DNA of 64,000 nt from positions 18,399-82,398 of the forward strand of contig NW_019775783.1 of assembly GCF_001039355.2 (NCBI RefSeq), in the 5' to 3' direction. The position numbers and the translations under genes are program-made. The notes beneath the pieces were generated by a model. It saw nothing but the letters and a program-made list of their open reading frames with translations, made no database searches and was not told the origin of the DNA. Shown piece by piece: positions 1-13,300 of the stretch (positions are counted from its first letter, which is position 1; each line of letters starts with the position of its first letter). Origin of the DNA: Lingula anatina (taxonomy: Eukaryota; Brachiopoda; Lingulata; Lingulida; Lingulidae).

Positions 1-1620
1 TAGTTGGGACCTAGGCTTAACTTTTCGACATAATCAACAGCCGCTACGTGCGATCTAGCTACGTCCTAGCCGGACGAAAGGAACCTAAAAACCGTGCGTG
101 CAAAACATAGTTGGGACCTAGGCTTTAGGGAAGGACAGGAGGAAAAAAGAAAGGGAGCTGAGGGATAAGGGGGGGGGGTAGAGAATGGAGAAAATGAGAG
201 AAAAATTAATGGTTGGGAGAAAGTAAACAGTCAGGAGCTCATTTTAAATTACAAATATTTTTCTTTCCTGATATTTCCTCACTAAATTAACTATTTAGCA
301 ATATGATGTGTAGAATCTCTTTTACCTGACATACTGTGTTTCCTTTGAAGTTAAATGTTTTGACATAACAAGGTAGGAAGCCTTTAATTAGAGCTTCCCA
401 TTAACTTGGTCCTTGTTATTCAGATAAGATTGTTATTATTACCTGTAGCGTGCTTCAAGGACCTAATTATGATCAGAGTGATAACCAAGTTGTTTTCAAG
501 TTTTTCTGTTGAGGCAGGTTGATAAGTTGGTTGATAAATAAATTTGTGTGGTATTAATTGAGTCGTGTTTACACTCACTTTGGGTAAGCTTATCTTAGAA
601 TACCCAGACCAAGTTGTGGTCATAAGTCCTCATATCACAGCAGACATAGGGCCCCAGACATGCTGCTGAAATGAGAGGTAACAAGTAAGGTGGACCCAAC
701 TTAAAACACGTCTTAATATTTCTTATTTGTAATAGAGGAATTGGCTTGCAGTATGTGATAATAGACTTGTTTTGAAGCATGTTATTTTTTGGAATAACTA
801 GGTAAGTAGTGGTAAGTAAGTAGGGGTAAGTAAGTACTTACTGAGTGTTATTTTCCTGTTATAGGTTCCAGTAATTGATAATGGCCAGTACTTGCTAATT
901 GAAGTGTTTTAAATATTTTGATTTTAAGGAAAATAAAATATCAGCATTATCGTATAGGAATTGGTTGAACGCTTGATGCCTTTTCTCGGACTAAAATTTA
1001 ACTTTGATTCTCTCTCATTTGATTCTCTCTCACAATAGTGAAGTGCTGCTAGCTATCAGTCAGCCAAGCATAGCTGTAAAGTCAAAATGCATGAAAAAAG
1101 GCATAAATTAACAACAGACTTATACAGTAACTGTAACCATGAAAAAAGAGCTGTAACTATGAAAGATATACTTAAAAACTCAACAATATCCTTATGACAA
1201 AAAACACTAAAGTGGGCGTAAGCTCTTTAGATTTCAGCGCCTGACGGTCACCTTGTGGGCTGGTCAAATAATACACCGTCTCCTCACACCTGCGGTACAG
1301 GAATTCTGGTAAACCACAAATATGAAACTCATATAGCCTGTCTTGTGTAACACTGCCCTCTGTAGACCACAAGAATGAGATTGTCTTTTCCAATAATGGA
1401 TCCAGCAGACTTAACACAGAGAGACACACTGTGTGACAATGCTTTGTGCTCTATTTTAGCTTGAGCTTGATTATTTTGGTGGTTTGTGGCTGTTTTTTAC
1501 AAGTCTGTCTGTGACATTGTAATTATTGTCTTAATAGGATATTGTCTGTTGTTCAGTGCCCTTTGGCTATATGTAGGAAGAGAGCTAAGTTTATAAATGC
1601 AGGTACACCTGCCAGTTGCC

Positions 1621-1693
1621 CTCTCTCCCCATCTCTCTCTCTCTCTCTCCTTTCTTCCTTCCTTCTTTTCTTTCTCTCTCTCTCTCTCTCTTT
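1621..1693. repeat. CT-rich microsatellite
   Basis: Interrupted (CT)n and CCTT tract on the + strand, visible directly. No function is inferred. Confidence 0.9.
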
Positions 1694-2914
1694 CTCAAAA
1701 CTGTCTTTAAAATTTTATTGAAATTTAACGAAGTTCCCCTCCTCATGTACAGTGTATAAATAAACGCACAGTGGTTGACGTGCTATTGTTATAAAGTTGG
1801 TGGGAGAGATGTGTATTCTCTTTCCATCATTGTAGTCAAGATATTTAGCGGTCTACCTGTGGTCAAACTGATTGAAACCCAGACTAAAGGTCTACCCTTT
1901 TTAAGGCACATCAAAGGGTTAAACTATTGGCAGCCTTGAAATGCTTTCTTGTGGTTGAAGTTTGGTTAGACAAGGGCGGGGTATTGTCTGGTGGACTTGC
2001 TTTAGTTAGACTTAGATGTGTTTTAGCAGTGAAAAGGTTGACATTTGACACTTAAATTGAAATTTAGAGTTTTATATGTGAGAGCGGTTTGACTTTGAGT
2101 TGATTTGAATTGGAAACTCAACTTAACATTGGCGTTTATGGAACTGAATAACCAGGGGGGTTTCTATGGTTGCCACCTGATGATGTATTTTTTTTTCCAA
2201 AAAATATAATTTTGACCTGGTCTTACTTACCATAAGGTGAAACATGACTTGTAATTGTGAGCTGCCCCCCCCCCCTTTCTCAGAATAATAGAGCTCACCA
2301 GTAAACTTTATAGAAGTTTAATCTGCCCCCAATATTTCCTTGATATTTGAGGCCACCACTTTGCCCGCATCTAAAAAAAATAAAAAATCCCGTTTTGAGC
2401 TGCCCCCTCTCAAAGTGTATCTGGTCAGCATTACAAAACCATGTGGTGGTCAAGAGGTCAACTGGCTGTAGTTGGACACCGGGTGACTGACCCTGGCCTG
2501 GACACTTTATCCATCAGATGGCATGCAATGTTGTTTGATATTGGGTCATTGCTGCTGTGAAGTTTTCACCAAAACATTTGTCTGTATGATATGTGAACCA
2601 TTGTGATAAGTGTGAAGCTACTGGAATTTGGTCGTGGTTGGCTGGGACAGCGCAGACATCACTGTGGTATATCCGATGTCTTTCAACTTCACTGGTCAGA
2701 CAGTGGACTGGGCAGTATATTAGTGAGTAGGCCATATACATATGCTGTATGTATGAAGGCATGATTATAGGAGGTGGGGCATTATATATTTGGGAAGCAA
2801 AATTGTCTGTTTCAGGTGTAAAGTTCTAGTAGAAAATTAAGGTGAATAACTTTATGGAGGTAGATAGCCACTGATGACAGAGTCCCAATGACCTGTAGAC
2901 ATATGGAGCGCATG

Positions 2915-3263
2915 CATTCGGGACAGGGGACTAATAGATCCGCAGGTGAAATAAAGCGACCTGCACAGGCCCGTAGCCAGGGGGGGTTCGGGGGGTTCGA
3001 AAGAACCGCCCTTTTGCTGGAAAAAGGTCCACTCTGGGTAAAATTTTATCTAGGTACATGAAGATTTTATGGGAAAAGGTCCACTTTTTCAAAAAAAGAA
3101 CCCCCCTTTTGAAATTGCTGGCTACGGGCCTGCTGCATCAGTGCTTGCCACTTAATTCCCAATTATAGACACCGAATACAGTCCTCACAGGGATTATGCA
3201 AAAAGCATTCAAGTGGATAAGCCATATTTGATACATGGATCTGTTAGTCCGCTGTTCTGAATG
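2915..3263. mobile_element. Short inverted-repeat transposon, 'CATTCAGAACAG' family, copy 1 (interrupted)
   Basis: The left end reads CATTCGGGACAGGGGACTAA and the right end is its near reverse complement (TTAGTCCGCTGTTCTGAATG). The same termini recur at 6191-6365 and 18710-18873, so this is a family in the window. The body is interrupted by a second element at 2966-3132. There is no coding capacity, so it is a non-autonomous MITE. Confidence 0.75.
2966..3132. mobile_element. Nested MITE, 'CAGGCCCGTAGCCAG' family, with CTGCA target duplication
   Basis: The terminal inverted repeat CAGGCCCGTAGCCAG matches CTGGCTACGGGCCTG at the right end. CTGCA flanks both sides (2961-2965 and 3133-3137), a 5-bp target duplication. 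The interior contains a second inverted pair, G-rich on the left and C-rich (GAACCCCCC) on the right. It lies inside another MITE, so it is the younger insertion. Confidence 0.8.
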
Positions 3264-3271
3264 TGCTCATA

Positions 3272-3484
3272 GACCCCATTCCCAGAGATTAGATCGACCT
3301 ACTTTAGATCGACCTAACTCCCTGGGGGTTCACGCTAAATAGCTGTCAGCCGAGCGGACACGAAAGTTAATTACCCCCTTACAGCTTGTAGTAGCCGGGA
3401 CGGACATTTAAGCCGGATTATCTGACAGTAATCTAGTGAGACTCCCCACGAGGATAGATCGATCTAAATGTCTGGGAATGCGCC
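3272..3484. mobile_element. Harbinger-type MITE ('CATTCCCAGA' family), copy 1
   Basis: The ends CCATTCCCAGAGATTAGATC and GATCTAAATGTCTGGGAATG are inverted copies. The same family occurs at 20112-20328, where a TTA target duplication can be proven. About 30 bases (TAGTC...CTCATAGAC) occur on both sides (about 3245-3275 and 3487-3515), much longer than a normal target duplication. That suggests a secondary rearrangement or slippage. Confidence 0.65.
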
Positions 3485-3557
3485 TTTAGTCTGCTGTTCT
3501 GAATGTGCTCATAGACAGACAGATATTAACAAATTTGGCTAAACAAATTTAGATTTA

Positions 3558-3904
3558 TTTAAAGGGATAATAACTCTTCGTATGAGATTTATATTTCACA
3601 ATAAAAACATTGTGAATAACTCACAGAAATATAATATATTCTGTTTTACCACAAAAACGGCAGTTATAGCTTTTATTCTGATATCTGAGCTGGTCTTCAG
3701 ACCACGTGACCTTCATTGACGACTATACTCTGTTATAATGTCTTAAGAGATTTCAACAAAAAACCAAACTTATTAGAAAAATACCAGGGACTAACTTTGA
3801 ATGTAAAAATGGATTCATTAACCATTGGTAAGTATGGGAAAATTGTTGTTTACTCCAGGAAAATTCATTTTTTGGCCAAAATGAAGAGTTATTATCCCTT
3901 TAAA
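3558..3904. mobile_element. Approximately 346-bp MITE, 'AATAACTCTT' family, copy 1
   Basis: The element starts TTTAAAGGGATAATAACTCT and ends with the reverse complement AGAGTTATTATCCCTTTAAA. Other copies occur at 14790-15135 (opposite orientation), 44611-44740 (truncated) and 62467-62836. A 75-codon open frame inside it is not conserved between copies and is not a gene. Confidence 0.8.
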
Positions 3905-5734
3905 TATACCTTTACCATTTCTCTGTTAGGGAGTGTGGAATAGAATGGGTCTTCTTCCATCAACTCTGCTTGTATGTACTAACATCTTTCTGAACAAGCA
4001 GGATATGGACTTAAATTATTGAATGCTCATTATGAGTATACATATTAGCTGATAATTTATCAGGTACTTGATGTAATTCATCCACATTTGCAGGGTCATT
4101 GCACTCTATTAGTTGAAGTCAGCATGTGCAAAATACAGCATGTGGTAATGTCTTGATTATTTCAATGAGGAAAATTATGAATTTTTACAAATATTTTTAC
4201 AGGTTTTTTTTTATAAGTTGAAAATTCTTAAAATTAGAGCATTCCTTTTAGCAAAAAAATAGAAAAGCAAGCTTTTTTAAGCTTCTATTTTATACAATAA
4301 AATCAGTTCAGATGTAACACAGAAATATATCTTTAATGATAACTAAAAATATGTATCAGAAAGATTGATAATTTTCCCATATTACTGTTCATTACAATAT
4401 CATGTAGTCAGTGAACTTCCAAGCGCTTCCAACTTCCAGTGACCAGTTAATCTTTTGGCGAGGAGAAAAGAGCTGGGTCAGTCACCTGTGAAATTATACA
4501 GGAAGTCCTCTTGATTGGCACTGACAAGTGAAGAGAGGGCTGGAACTTGTTATCGGTCCCAAATGTCTTTCAGAAAATTGGTCAAAAGTTTGGGCACACC
4601 TCGAGGATAATTTTTAGACAGCAAGTCAGTTTAAAGGTTACAACTCTTTGAAACAGTTGAGATTTTTGTGATTAGATTTTAGGAAGGTCTCTCCCTTTCT
4701 CCGATCAGCTTATGTAAGAAAGTGTAAGGGCATTTACAGGCTCAGAATGTTTGTTATTGTTTAAAGGCAGTTGAGAAGTAAAATATAGTGTTGACACAGA
4801 AATATCCTCGCAAAATCATTATAAAAGCTTGTCATTGTTATGGAGGTATCTTTTATTTATCCATACACAATAGCAACGTGCAACTTTCTTATATTGACAA
4901 CTTAAACATGTGTTTTTTTGTTAAGAAGATATTTGTTGTAATATATTTAGTAAAACTGCTGTACGAGGAAACTGAACACCTTTTCCCTGCATTAAAAGTG
5001 TTGAAATATTTCAATCTTGGGGTCACTGGCACCCGACACAAATACAGGCAAAGGTTCAATGGCTGCTGACAGCTGGAAACTTGATTGACTTGTATTTGAA
5101 AAGGCACTCTAGAATATGTGAATTTTTAAACTTGCCACATATTTTTCATATAATTAAAAATAATGGTATCTGACAAGCTGATGCCATATTAAATTTTTGG
5201 TATAGCTTAACATCCAGAGGCCAAATTTGGTGACATTTTTTTTATTTTATTTTGCAAATATTTTGGCAGTTTACAGAAAGATATTTGACATAACATTGAT
5301 ACGTAGGTGGTATTTTACTCTAAATGGATTTGAAAGCATGGGGCGCATGTTTTATAATAATTGGAAATGCTTAGTTAACAAGTGAATGGGTGGCATATCC
5401 TGCTCATGGCTAATTGATATCGTTCTGGTATTCCTCACTCTCCAGAGAGTTTTTTTGTTACCTCTCAGTATACCCCTTCCTTTCCCCTCCCCTTAACAAT
5501 GTCATCTTCCAGATTACCCCCCCTCCCCCGCACTTTGTCACCCCTTAATTTACCCCTTTCCCCTAACCCCACATTGTTAGCCCTCAACTTTACCCCTCAC
5601 AGCCACCCACACCTGTATATGTGAATTGTCAGTTTTCTTCCTGTAGGCAGCCCAAATGTCAACCTTTTAAAAAGTTAAAACAATACTTAAGGCATGGAGA
5701 GAAACTGGCATGACATTTCAGAGCATCATGTTTT

Positions 5735-5904
5735 AGGGCCCAGTCCCAATGGCGTTGATTACAATATGGAAAAGCTGGGGTTAAACCAATATGTTGAAAA
5801 CTAGAGGAAGCGTGTTAATGTGTTAATCTGATTGCATTCAGCAGGAGTCCCCATGGAGTTGTATCGATATATGTAGAATGCTACTTTTATTGGGAGTGGG
5901 CCCT
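5735..5904. mobile_element. Short MITE with AGGGCCCAGTCCCAAT termini
   Basis: The left end AGGGCCCAGTCCCAAT and right end ATTGGGAGTGGGCCCTT are inverted copies. The interior shares the phrase TGATTGCATTCAGCA with the element at 40326-40580, so the two are probably related subfamilies. Confidence 0.6.
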
Positions 5905-6190
5905 TACTCTTTGTCAAAGTATTAATGGACTTGCTGGATGAAAAGCTGTTTGTAGTCGAGAAGTAAGACCACCATATCTTAGGGCTAGATAGTGCTTTTC
6001 TGACATCACATTTTTCATCTCTGTCTGGGAGCTGGTGGTCATATGACATAAATATATCATTCTTTATCCTCTCTTTCACCTTTCCTCCTGCCTTGCCTTA
6101 CCAGTTTCACAAATAGTCTGGCTAGTTTAGACTAGGTAGTCCACTCCAGTCAGTATTGGGGGAATGTGGTTCCCTTTCTGTCTAAGAGTG

Positions 6191-6365
6191 CATTCAGAAC
6201 CGCTGACTCACAGATCCGCGGATCAAATATGGCTGACCCACTAGAATGGTTGTTTGCGTAATCCCTGCAGTGAATCTATTTAGTGTCTTATCTGGAATAA
6301 AGAGGCAAGCTTTTTAGTCTATCGCCATACTAGATCCACAGATCTGTTAGTCTAGTGTTTTGAAT
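6191..6365. mobile_element. MITE, 'CATTCAGAACAG' family, copy 2
   Basis: The left end CATTCAGAACCGCTGACTCA pairs with the right end TTAGTCTAGTGTTTTGAATG. At 175 bp it is about the length of the 18710-18873 copy (164 bp) and is not interrupted. Confidence 0.7.
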
Positions 6366-7868
6366 GTCCCGTAACCTTTTCTTTTGTCCTTACCTGAGAG
6401 GAATAGGCCTGACTGGGTTGGGTGGCTAGTGACCTTAAGTCAGACAGGTACATCGTTAAGCCTTGGAAGCTGCTAGACATATCTTGCCACTATTTATGTT
6501 ATTACTTTGCCCTCAGTTGGCTGAGGCATGAACTGTTTTTACAGAATCTTGAAATTCGGTGGTTTTTGCATCAGTTCTGAATACAGCCCTTGGACCTCAG
6601 GCTGACAGGTGCTGGTTATAAGATAAGTGTTCAAAAGTTTAGAAAAAGAAAAAACATTCAGGTTTATATCTGTTGGCTTAATCAAGGGAGTCAATATTTA
6701 TTGAGAGTAGTATAACTTGTTCAGAGCTCTATGACTTGTCATAAGGAAAAGCTGGTGAATTTACAGGGTAGTGTCCTTGTAGACAAACCTCTTCACCAGT
6801 GTTTTATCTGTAAAATGCTCATGAAATATGCAAACATAGATTTAAAAAGAAAAAGAAAAAAGAAAAAAATTCTACATGTATCACAGTGTCAGGCATGCCA
6901 AAAAACGCACCAGTCAAACAAGGACAGACTGCTGTTTGCACCATTCTGTATTGTGTAAATTGTCCTTTTTTTCCACTCAATAAGAAAGAGAGCTGCTGAG
7001 GGGAAACATGGACATTATTGCAAAAGTAATGAAAAATAAACCTAGCCGTCTTTGACAGGCTTGACAGTTAATGACTGCAGTATTGTACCCAAGGCAGGTC
7101 CTGAATATTTCATTGTTGCTCTGTTTTTGTTTAATCTTCTCTCTGACCAATTAGAGAAATAAAGGGATCTTAAAATTCCGCCCCAGGGACGGAAATGATA
7201 GTAACTTGAAGCAAACCCGTTGCCTGTGTGCCTCGGGAGTTGATGACTGTGTTGATCTGTTTACCTTTAATCTTATCCCTGATTAATTCAGTGTTGGGAA
7301 GTCAAGTTTTATTGCCTCTTATTTAGGGAGTGATTATATTTTTGTTACAGTTTCTTTACCCCCTAAAGTAGCTCCCCCCCCCCCCCCCAGCATTTGTATT
7401 TTATCTTCTCAAATAGCTGATGTATTTGAAAACATTATAAAGTATTGACGTGTAGTCAGTGTGTTTATATTCTGTCATTGATGGCAGGTTTATGCATTCT
7501 TTTGTAGACTATGCTGGTTAAGTTGATAAATTTCCATGTAATGTGATTGTATTTTGCATTTTGATAGCTAATGTTTTTATATCTTCTGTAGACAATAATA
7601 CTTATTTCAGTCATTGTTAATGAAAAACAATGAAACTTGGCTTGGGTGGTATTTTATATGTTCCACCTCTTGCATTCATTTGGTTGTCACATTGCTGCTG
7701 TTCTCAGATACATGTGTCACATTGTAGTTTAACCTTATAATAAGAGCTAATGTGTACGCAATTGATTCTCTTCCGTCAGCTTGGAAGTGAATTGGGGTCA
7801 CGAAATGTACTAGTGGAAGATGGTGCGAACTTTTCTGCATTAGGGCATTCACCTTAAATTGTGTCACT

Positions 7869-8130
7869 TTAAAGGCCTGTTTACACTTAGGATAGGTTGA
7901 CCCATTTCTGTAAATTCAACTTTCATGGTGATTGTTGTAGGAGTCCGTTTTTACACTTACACAAGGTTGAACCTCCTCTGTACAATGTTAATGGACCAGG
8001 TGATAGTTTTAAAGGCCTATTTACACTTTAGTTAGATTGAATCTTCTCTGTATACAATATTAATGGACAGGTGATCATTTTAAAGGCCTGTTTATACTTA
8101 TGTTAGGTTGGATTATCTCTGTACAACTTT
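7869..8130. repeat. Approximately 80-bp tandem repeat, about 3.5 degenerate units
   Basis: The phrase TTTAAAGGCCTGTTTACACTT recurs about every 80 bases with variants, each followed by a GTTGAAC...CTCTGTACAA...TTAATGGACAGGTGAT block. It lies in non-coding DNA. Confidence 0.75.
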
Positions 8131-10213
8131 GGTCAGTTAGACACATGACTAACATGAGCCGAACATTGGCAGCAAGCGTTTTCTCTTCTCTTTGGCCCAA
8201 AGTTTGTAGCTTATAGCATCTAGGGACGAGGAAAGAATCAGATAGGGAAAAGAAATGGATGACAATCTAGCCAAATCGTGAGCCTGGGTTGACCCAATGG
8301 CCTCACATTGCCCACAGAGAAGAGCCATATTGGGAAAAATTAATATATTTATTTATCAGAAATGTGAACCAAAATGTGGACTTTAGTTACAATGACAGTA
8401 TTTTAATACAGTTTTACCTTAAAAGAAGACTGAAAATTGACAGAGGCTAAATTTTCCACATGCAAGAGGTTATATTTGTCTGTTTGACAGATACTTAAAG
8501 TTTATTAGTAACAAAAAGGGGGCCTTGGTGTTAAGTGAATATTGACTAGTAAGCTTTTGTCTTTAGTAATAAGACGGTGTCCGTGTTTATGACTAGTTGC
8601 TTGTCCACAGGTTTGCATGTACTGTCAGTCATTTGTATGGAAAAGAAATAGATTATGGGTCACTGAGTGTAAAAGCCCATTAAGTGAAAATTTGAATTTT
8701 ATTGATTTGACCTTCTGCATAGAATGTCGTCCATCAGAACTCAGGGCCAGTCATTTATTGAAGAGGCGTAGAGGGATTTAAAGGCAGGGAATACTCCATA
8801 AAAACCCATTTTGTTCATGAAAACCAATTTTGATTGCTCTGTCACTTATTTTCATGTAAATGTGTTGATACTATAAGAATAATAATATTAATAAACCTTT
8901 AATATTAAGTCATGTGAACCATCCCCACTGACCAGTGAGCTGACCAAGTCATTGGGCTGACCATAATTGATGGTCACTGAGTGCGAGCAGTGGGTCCATG
9001 TAATTAATGAATTTTTTACGCTGATGATGTCAGTGGTCAGCAGGTCCATCTGGAAGGGGACAGGTCATGTGGAGTTGATTGGAACTATTATAATGTGCAT
9101 GGATGCACAAATATTATACAGGATTGCTCAATAGTTAGTATTTAATCTGACAAAACAGGATTTTGTATTTTTTAGGGGTAATCTATTTTTATCATCATTT
9201 TCACAAGTCTGCACTGAATAGACTTTTCCAGACTCCCCCCCCCCCCCCCATGCCATTCAGAGCATACAAGTTGGAAAATTAAGATGATGACCTTTAAAAA
9301 CACATCCCTTAGGATGAAGATCTTTCAGATGCATACAGAGGGCATTGACCTTTCCTTTCAGCATGCATTTTGTAGACTTGTAAAAATGATAATAGAAGTG
9401 GATAACCCCTTCCTAGTAGTTATCTTGCTCAGGTGAAAATAATGATCAATGCATGAAGGTATGACAAATGTGGAAACAAGAAACATGTGATAATTATTTC
9501 GATGGAAATTCATCTGTGTAGTCTTTTGATTATATTATACTTTTTGATTTCTACACTTACTGGAGCTGTACATAACAAAGCTTTAGACAACTACTGTTTT
9601 GAGCTTTTGTAGGTACAGCTTTAGAAAATGTGGAAATTGAAAAGTTTAAAGGTATAACATAATGTGATAATTATTGTGAAAAGTGCCAGATGGTAGTTAT
9701 TCTGGCTGCAGTGTTGGGGTTGGGGTCAGAAGCACCAGGTGGGATATATAGGGTTTATTATTTTACCTGTATGCTGGAAGCACTAGTGTGTGGGATATCA
9801 TAATCGTTATTGTGTGGGTTGGGCCACATTGTGTTATTTTCAGTTTTGGTCCACTGACCTTAAAATTTGAACAAAAAGAAAACCAAAAAATGGGGATCAC
9901 CACTTACAACACTTACAAAACCTATATTTTCCAAATGCAAATGATATTAAACATCAGATACCATAAAAATATTAGGTCTTGATGATACTTGATACCAATG
10001 ATTATTATGATACATATATCTTCAGTTACATGTTTTGTTTTATCAAGGTAAAAGTTCAGTTTATAAGCATGATATCTCCTACAAATGAGAACAGCTCAGT
10101 TAACAATTTATGCTTGGTCTTAATAGATCTATTTACTAAAACTAGACTAGTAATCCCTACTGTCTCCCTGTTGTTCATGTATTCAATTTTTGCATTGTAT
10201 TTTATCTTTGCAG

Positions 10214-10334
10214 GGCAATCAAGGCGTTTCAGCAGGTGCTTTATACTGATCCAGGGTTCAGCCGAGCTAACGAGATCCACATTCGCCTGGGGTTGATGTT
10301 CAAAGTCAACTCGGATTATGAGACCAGTGTAAAG
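10214..10334 (+). CDS. KDM6A: KDM6A exon A (TPR)
   Basis: Acceptor TTTGCAG, donor AAAG|GTGAGT. The exon begins with the last base of a split codon and encodes [20 protein letters not shown] and on through [12 protein letters not shown], almost identical to the vertebrate TPR region. It is the first exon visible. It ends in phase 0. Confidence 0.96.
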
Positions 10335-13300
10335 GTGAGTGAAAGAAAAGACACTAGTCCCTTTAACGCAGCGCCTGGCAATGATTTTTTTTTGTTTTTA
10401 AAGAGACAAAGTGTAAGATTTTAAAGGCATGTTTTATTTATAACTTAAGTAAATAATCCGCTTGATTTTTCCTAATGAGTAATTCTTTTTGAACAGCTTT
10501 AGATAGATAAATGTCATGTATTATTGTAGTAGTAATGAAACCAGACATATGATAGGACTTGGGCTTCGTTCACATGGAATGTCTATTTTCTAAAAATCTA
10601 TTTTCTATTCGCGCTATCTTATGATCACAGTCTGTGCCCTGAATATCCCGCCGCGTAATTACTGGCAGCGCGAGCCAGTTACTTATACTTAGAGCGCATT
10701 CTCAACGAATTAAGCCAGGCTTTACAAAGCCGGTGACCTAAAAATGGCGGACGTACATGAAAGAAAAACCGCCTAATCTTTTAATAGTCTCTCCGCCTCC
10801 CCACACGTCGTCCCTGCGGGGTACAGTAATTAAATCGCGTCTCCATTCGCCATGCGGAAGCTACCTGAGAAATATTAAGTGCGCATGCTCATCAGTTAAA
10901 CTCGTGGTAAAGAAAGCATGGCGGCTGAAGGCGATCGAAGGAAAAAAAGCTCTTCTGTTCTATTATCTTTGAAAACAGAGACGAAAAAGGAATAATTTGG
11001 CCCATATAGCAGCAATGAATCGACTATCTACGGAGATAATATCACCAGAGATATTCACGGAAATATTAATGTTCGGAGCCGAGATTTAATTACTGTACCC
11101 CGCAGGGACGACGTGTGGGGAGGCGTGTGAGAGGCGGAGAGACTATTAAAAGATTAGGCGGTTTTTCTTTCATGTACGTCCGCCATTTTTAGGTCACCGG
11201 CTTTGTAAAGCCTGGCTTAATTCGTTGAGAATGCGCTCTNNNNNNNNNNNNNNNNNNNNNNNNNNNNNNNNNNNNNNNNNNNNNNNNNNNNNNNNNNNNN
11301 NNNNNNNNNNNNNNNNNNNNNNNNNNNNNNNNNNNNNNNNNNNNNNNNNNNNNNNNNNNNNNNNNNNNNNNNNNNNNNNNNNNNNNNNNNNNNNNNNNNN
11401 NNNNNNNNNNNNNNNNNNNNNNNNNNNNNNNNNNNNNNNNNNNNNNNNNNNNNNNNNNNNNNNNNNNNNNNNNNNNNNNNNNNNNNNNNNNNNNNNNNNN
11501 NNNNNNNNNNNNNNNNNNNNNNNNNNNNNNNNNNNNNNNNNNNNNNNNNNNNNNNNNNNNNNNNNNNNNNNNNNNNNNNNNNNNNNNNNNNNNNNNNNNN
11601 NNNNNNNNNNNNNNNNNNNNNNNNNNNNNNNNNNNNNNNNNNNNNNNNNNNNNNNNNNNNNNNNNNNNNNNNNNNNNNNNNNNNNNNNNNNNNNNCCCCC
11701 CCCCCCCTCTTCAGGTTCTCATCGGCAGCCTTTTTCTTAAGCCCCCTCTACACTGGATGGCATCCTTTCTGCGTCCCTTAGTACGACCCTGGTTGAGAGT
11801 AAAAAAACTATAATACTTTACATGCTGACAACTGTCCGATCATTGAGCATTCATTTTGCACCCAAAGCAATTCCTGTGCCTCCTTTTATAACTACAGTGA
11901 TGCCAGTTTCGTGGTTGCACAAAGTACGCAGAAAGGACGCTGTCCAGTGTGAAGGGGGTTTTCCTGGCACTTGAACCTGTACTGAGTGACTTTTGTGACC
12001 TTGGTGTTAAAAGACCTTTCCTCAGTTATATCTTCAGTGACCACAGCCATCATGTCACAGCAGCACAAATGAACTCGAAGTTCTCTCCTCTGTGTGTGTA
12101 TTAACTTAAATGGGGTTTCTGTTCAAAGCATATTTGTTGACAATTCTCCATAGTGAAAAGTGCAACAATAGCTTACAAAATCGAGGGAACATTTGGAGCT
12201 ATGATCTTGGCTGTATCCATCTTTGCTCAGTCATCCTATTTATGTCTGATATTGTCTGCCTGAAATGCTGTTTATCCATTATTGCTAAGTCTGGTAGTGG
12301 TAATACTTAGCAAGGCCCTTTAGCTATTTTTTACTGTATCTCTCAATGAAATAATTTTATCCCGAGTGGCAACCCTGGCCTTGAGTATATGGCTCTGTTT
12401 CTGCAAACCACTTAATCTTAGCTTGGATTTCTTAGCTATTGCACCTATATGTTTGCTTAACCCTATACCTCATTTCATTTAAAACAAAATTTGGCCTTAA
12501 CATTAGAACTAAACTTTAAATCTTTTTCAATCTAGAATACATGTACAGTAGAATACCAAGGATTAGCAACTGCCAGTCTGAAAAATAAGCCATTTCTAGC
12601 TCTCTGAAGAACAGGCCCTCAATCCCCATTTAACACCTTCTGTTCTATCCTCGGTCTAGGCTATCTTGAATTTTTGGTCCTGCAGTGAAAGACCAATTTT
12701 CCTCTTCAGTTCCTCGTTACTTTTTCCACAGGGCCCTGCACGTGCATAACAAACGTGGCCTGGCTGGTCAATATCAGTCTGGGGTGTAGCCAGGCATATG
12801 ATCTCTTGTCAATACAGGCAAAGAAATACCACTGTGTACCAGGGGCTGGTGACTGGGGCTTGTTGGAAGGAAATATTGTGGCATTTGTTTAGCAGTGTGG
12901 AGTTAATTGTTGGGGTGTGCGGTCTGTGTGTTCACCCTGGGGCTCATAGGGGTTAGTGGATACACCCTGGGGCTCATAGGGGATAGTGGAACACCCTGGG
13001 ATTAGTAAAAACAGTCTTGGGCTCATAGGGGTTAGTGAAACACCCTGGGACTGGTAGGGGTGAATGAAAACACCCTGGGGCTCATGGGGGTGAATGAAAA
13101 CACCCTGGGGCTCATAGGGGTGAATGAAAACACCCTGGGGTGCATGGGGGTAAATGAAAACACCCTGGGGCTCATAGGGGTGAATGAAAACACCCTGGGG
13201 CTCATAGGGATGAATGAAAACACCCTGAGGTGCATGGGTGTAAATGAGAACACCTTAGGCTTTAGTGACAGATCTTGATTATAGGGCTATAATTAAAGTT

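Larger units (their letters stand above)
1..10213. other. Intronic/upstream DNA before the first visible KDM6A exon
   Basis: No exon is recognisable on either strand. In particular I could not find the exon that should precede position 10214, which in relatives encodes the TPR stretch ending in a Trp codon split TG|G. The region is AT-rich and holds the inverted-repeat elements listed separately, short homopolymers (C tracts near 2265, 7374 and 9236) and a 17-base direct repeat at 1-17 and 109-125. Because the first visible exon starts in the middle of a codon, the region is most likely a KDM6A intron of at least 10.2 kb, with the first exons outside the window. Confidence 0.7.

Noticed and set aside
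3716-3943. 75-codon open frame
   Set aside because: It lies inside a MITE and is disrupted in the other copies of the same family.
12904-13258. Possible CRISPR-like array (30-base repeats)
   Set aside because: Units are contiguous with no spacers, in an animal intron; an ordinary minisatellite.
13032-13278. Repetitive open frames on both strands (FSFTPM-type and GVNENTLGL-type peptides)
   Set aside because: They are translations of a 30-bp minisatellite whose unit is a multiple of three; no start context, splice sites or protein family.
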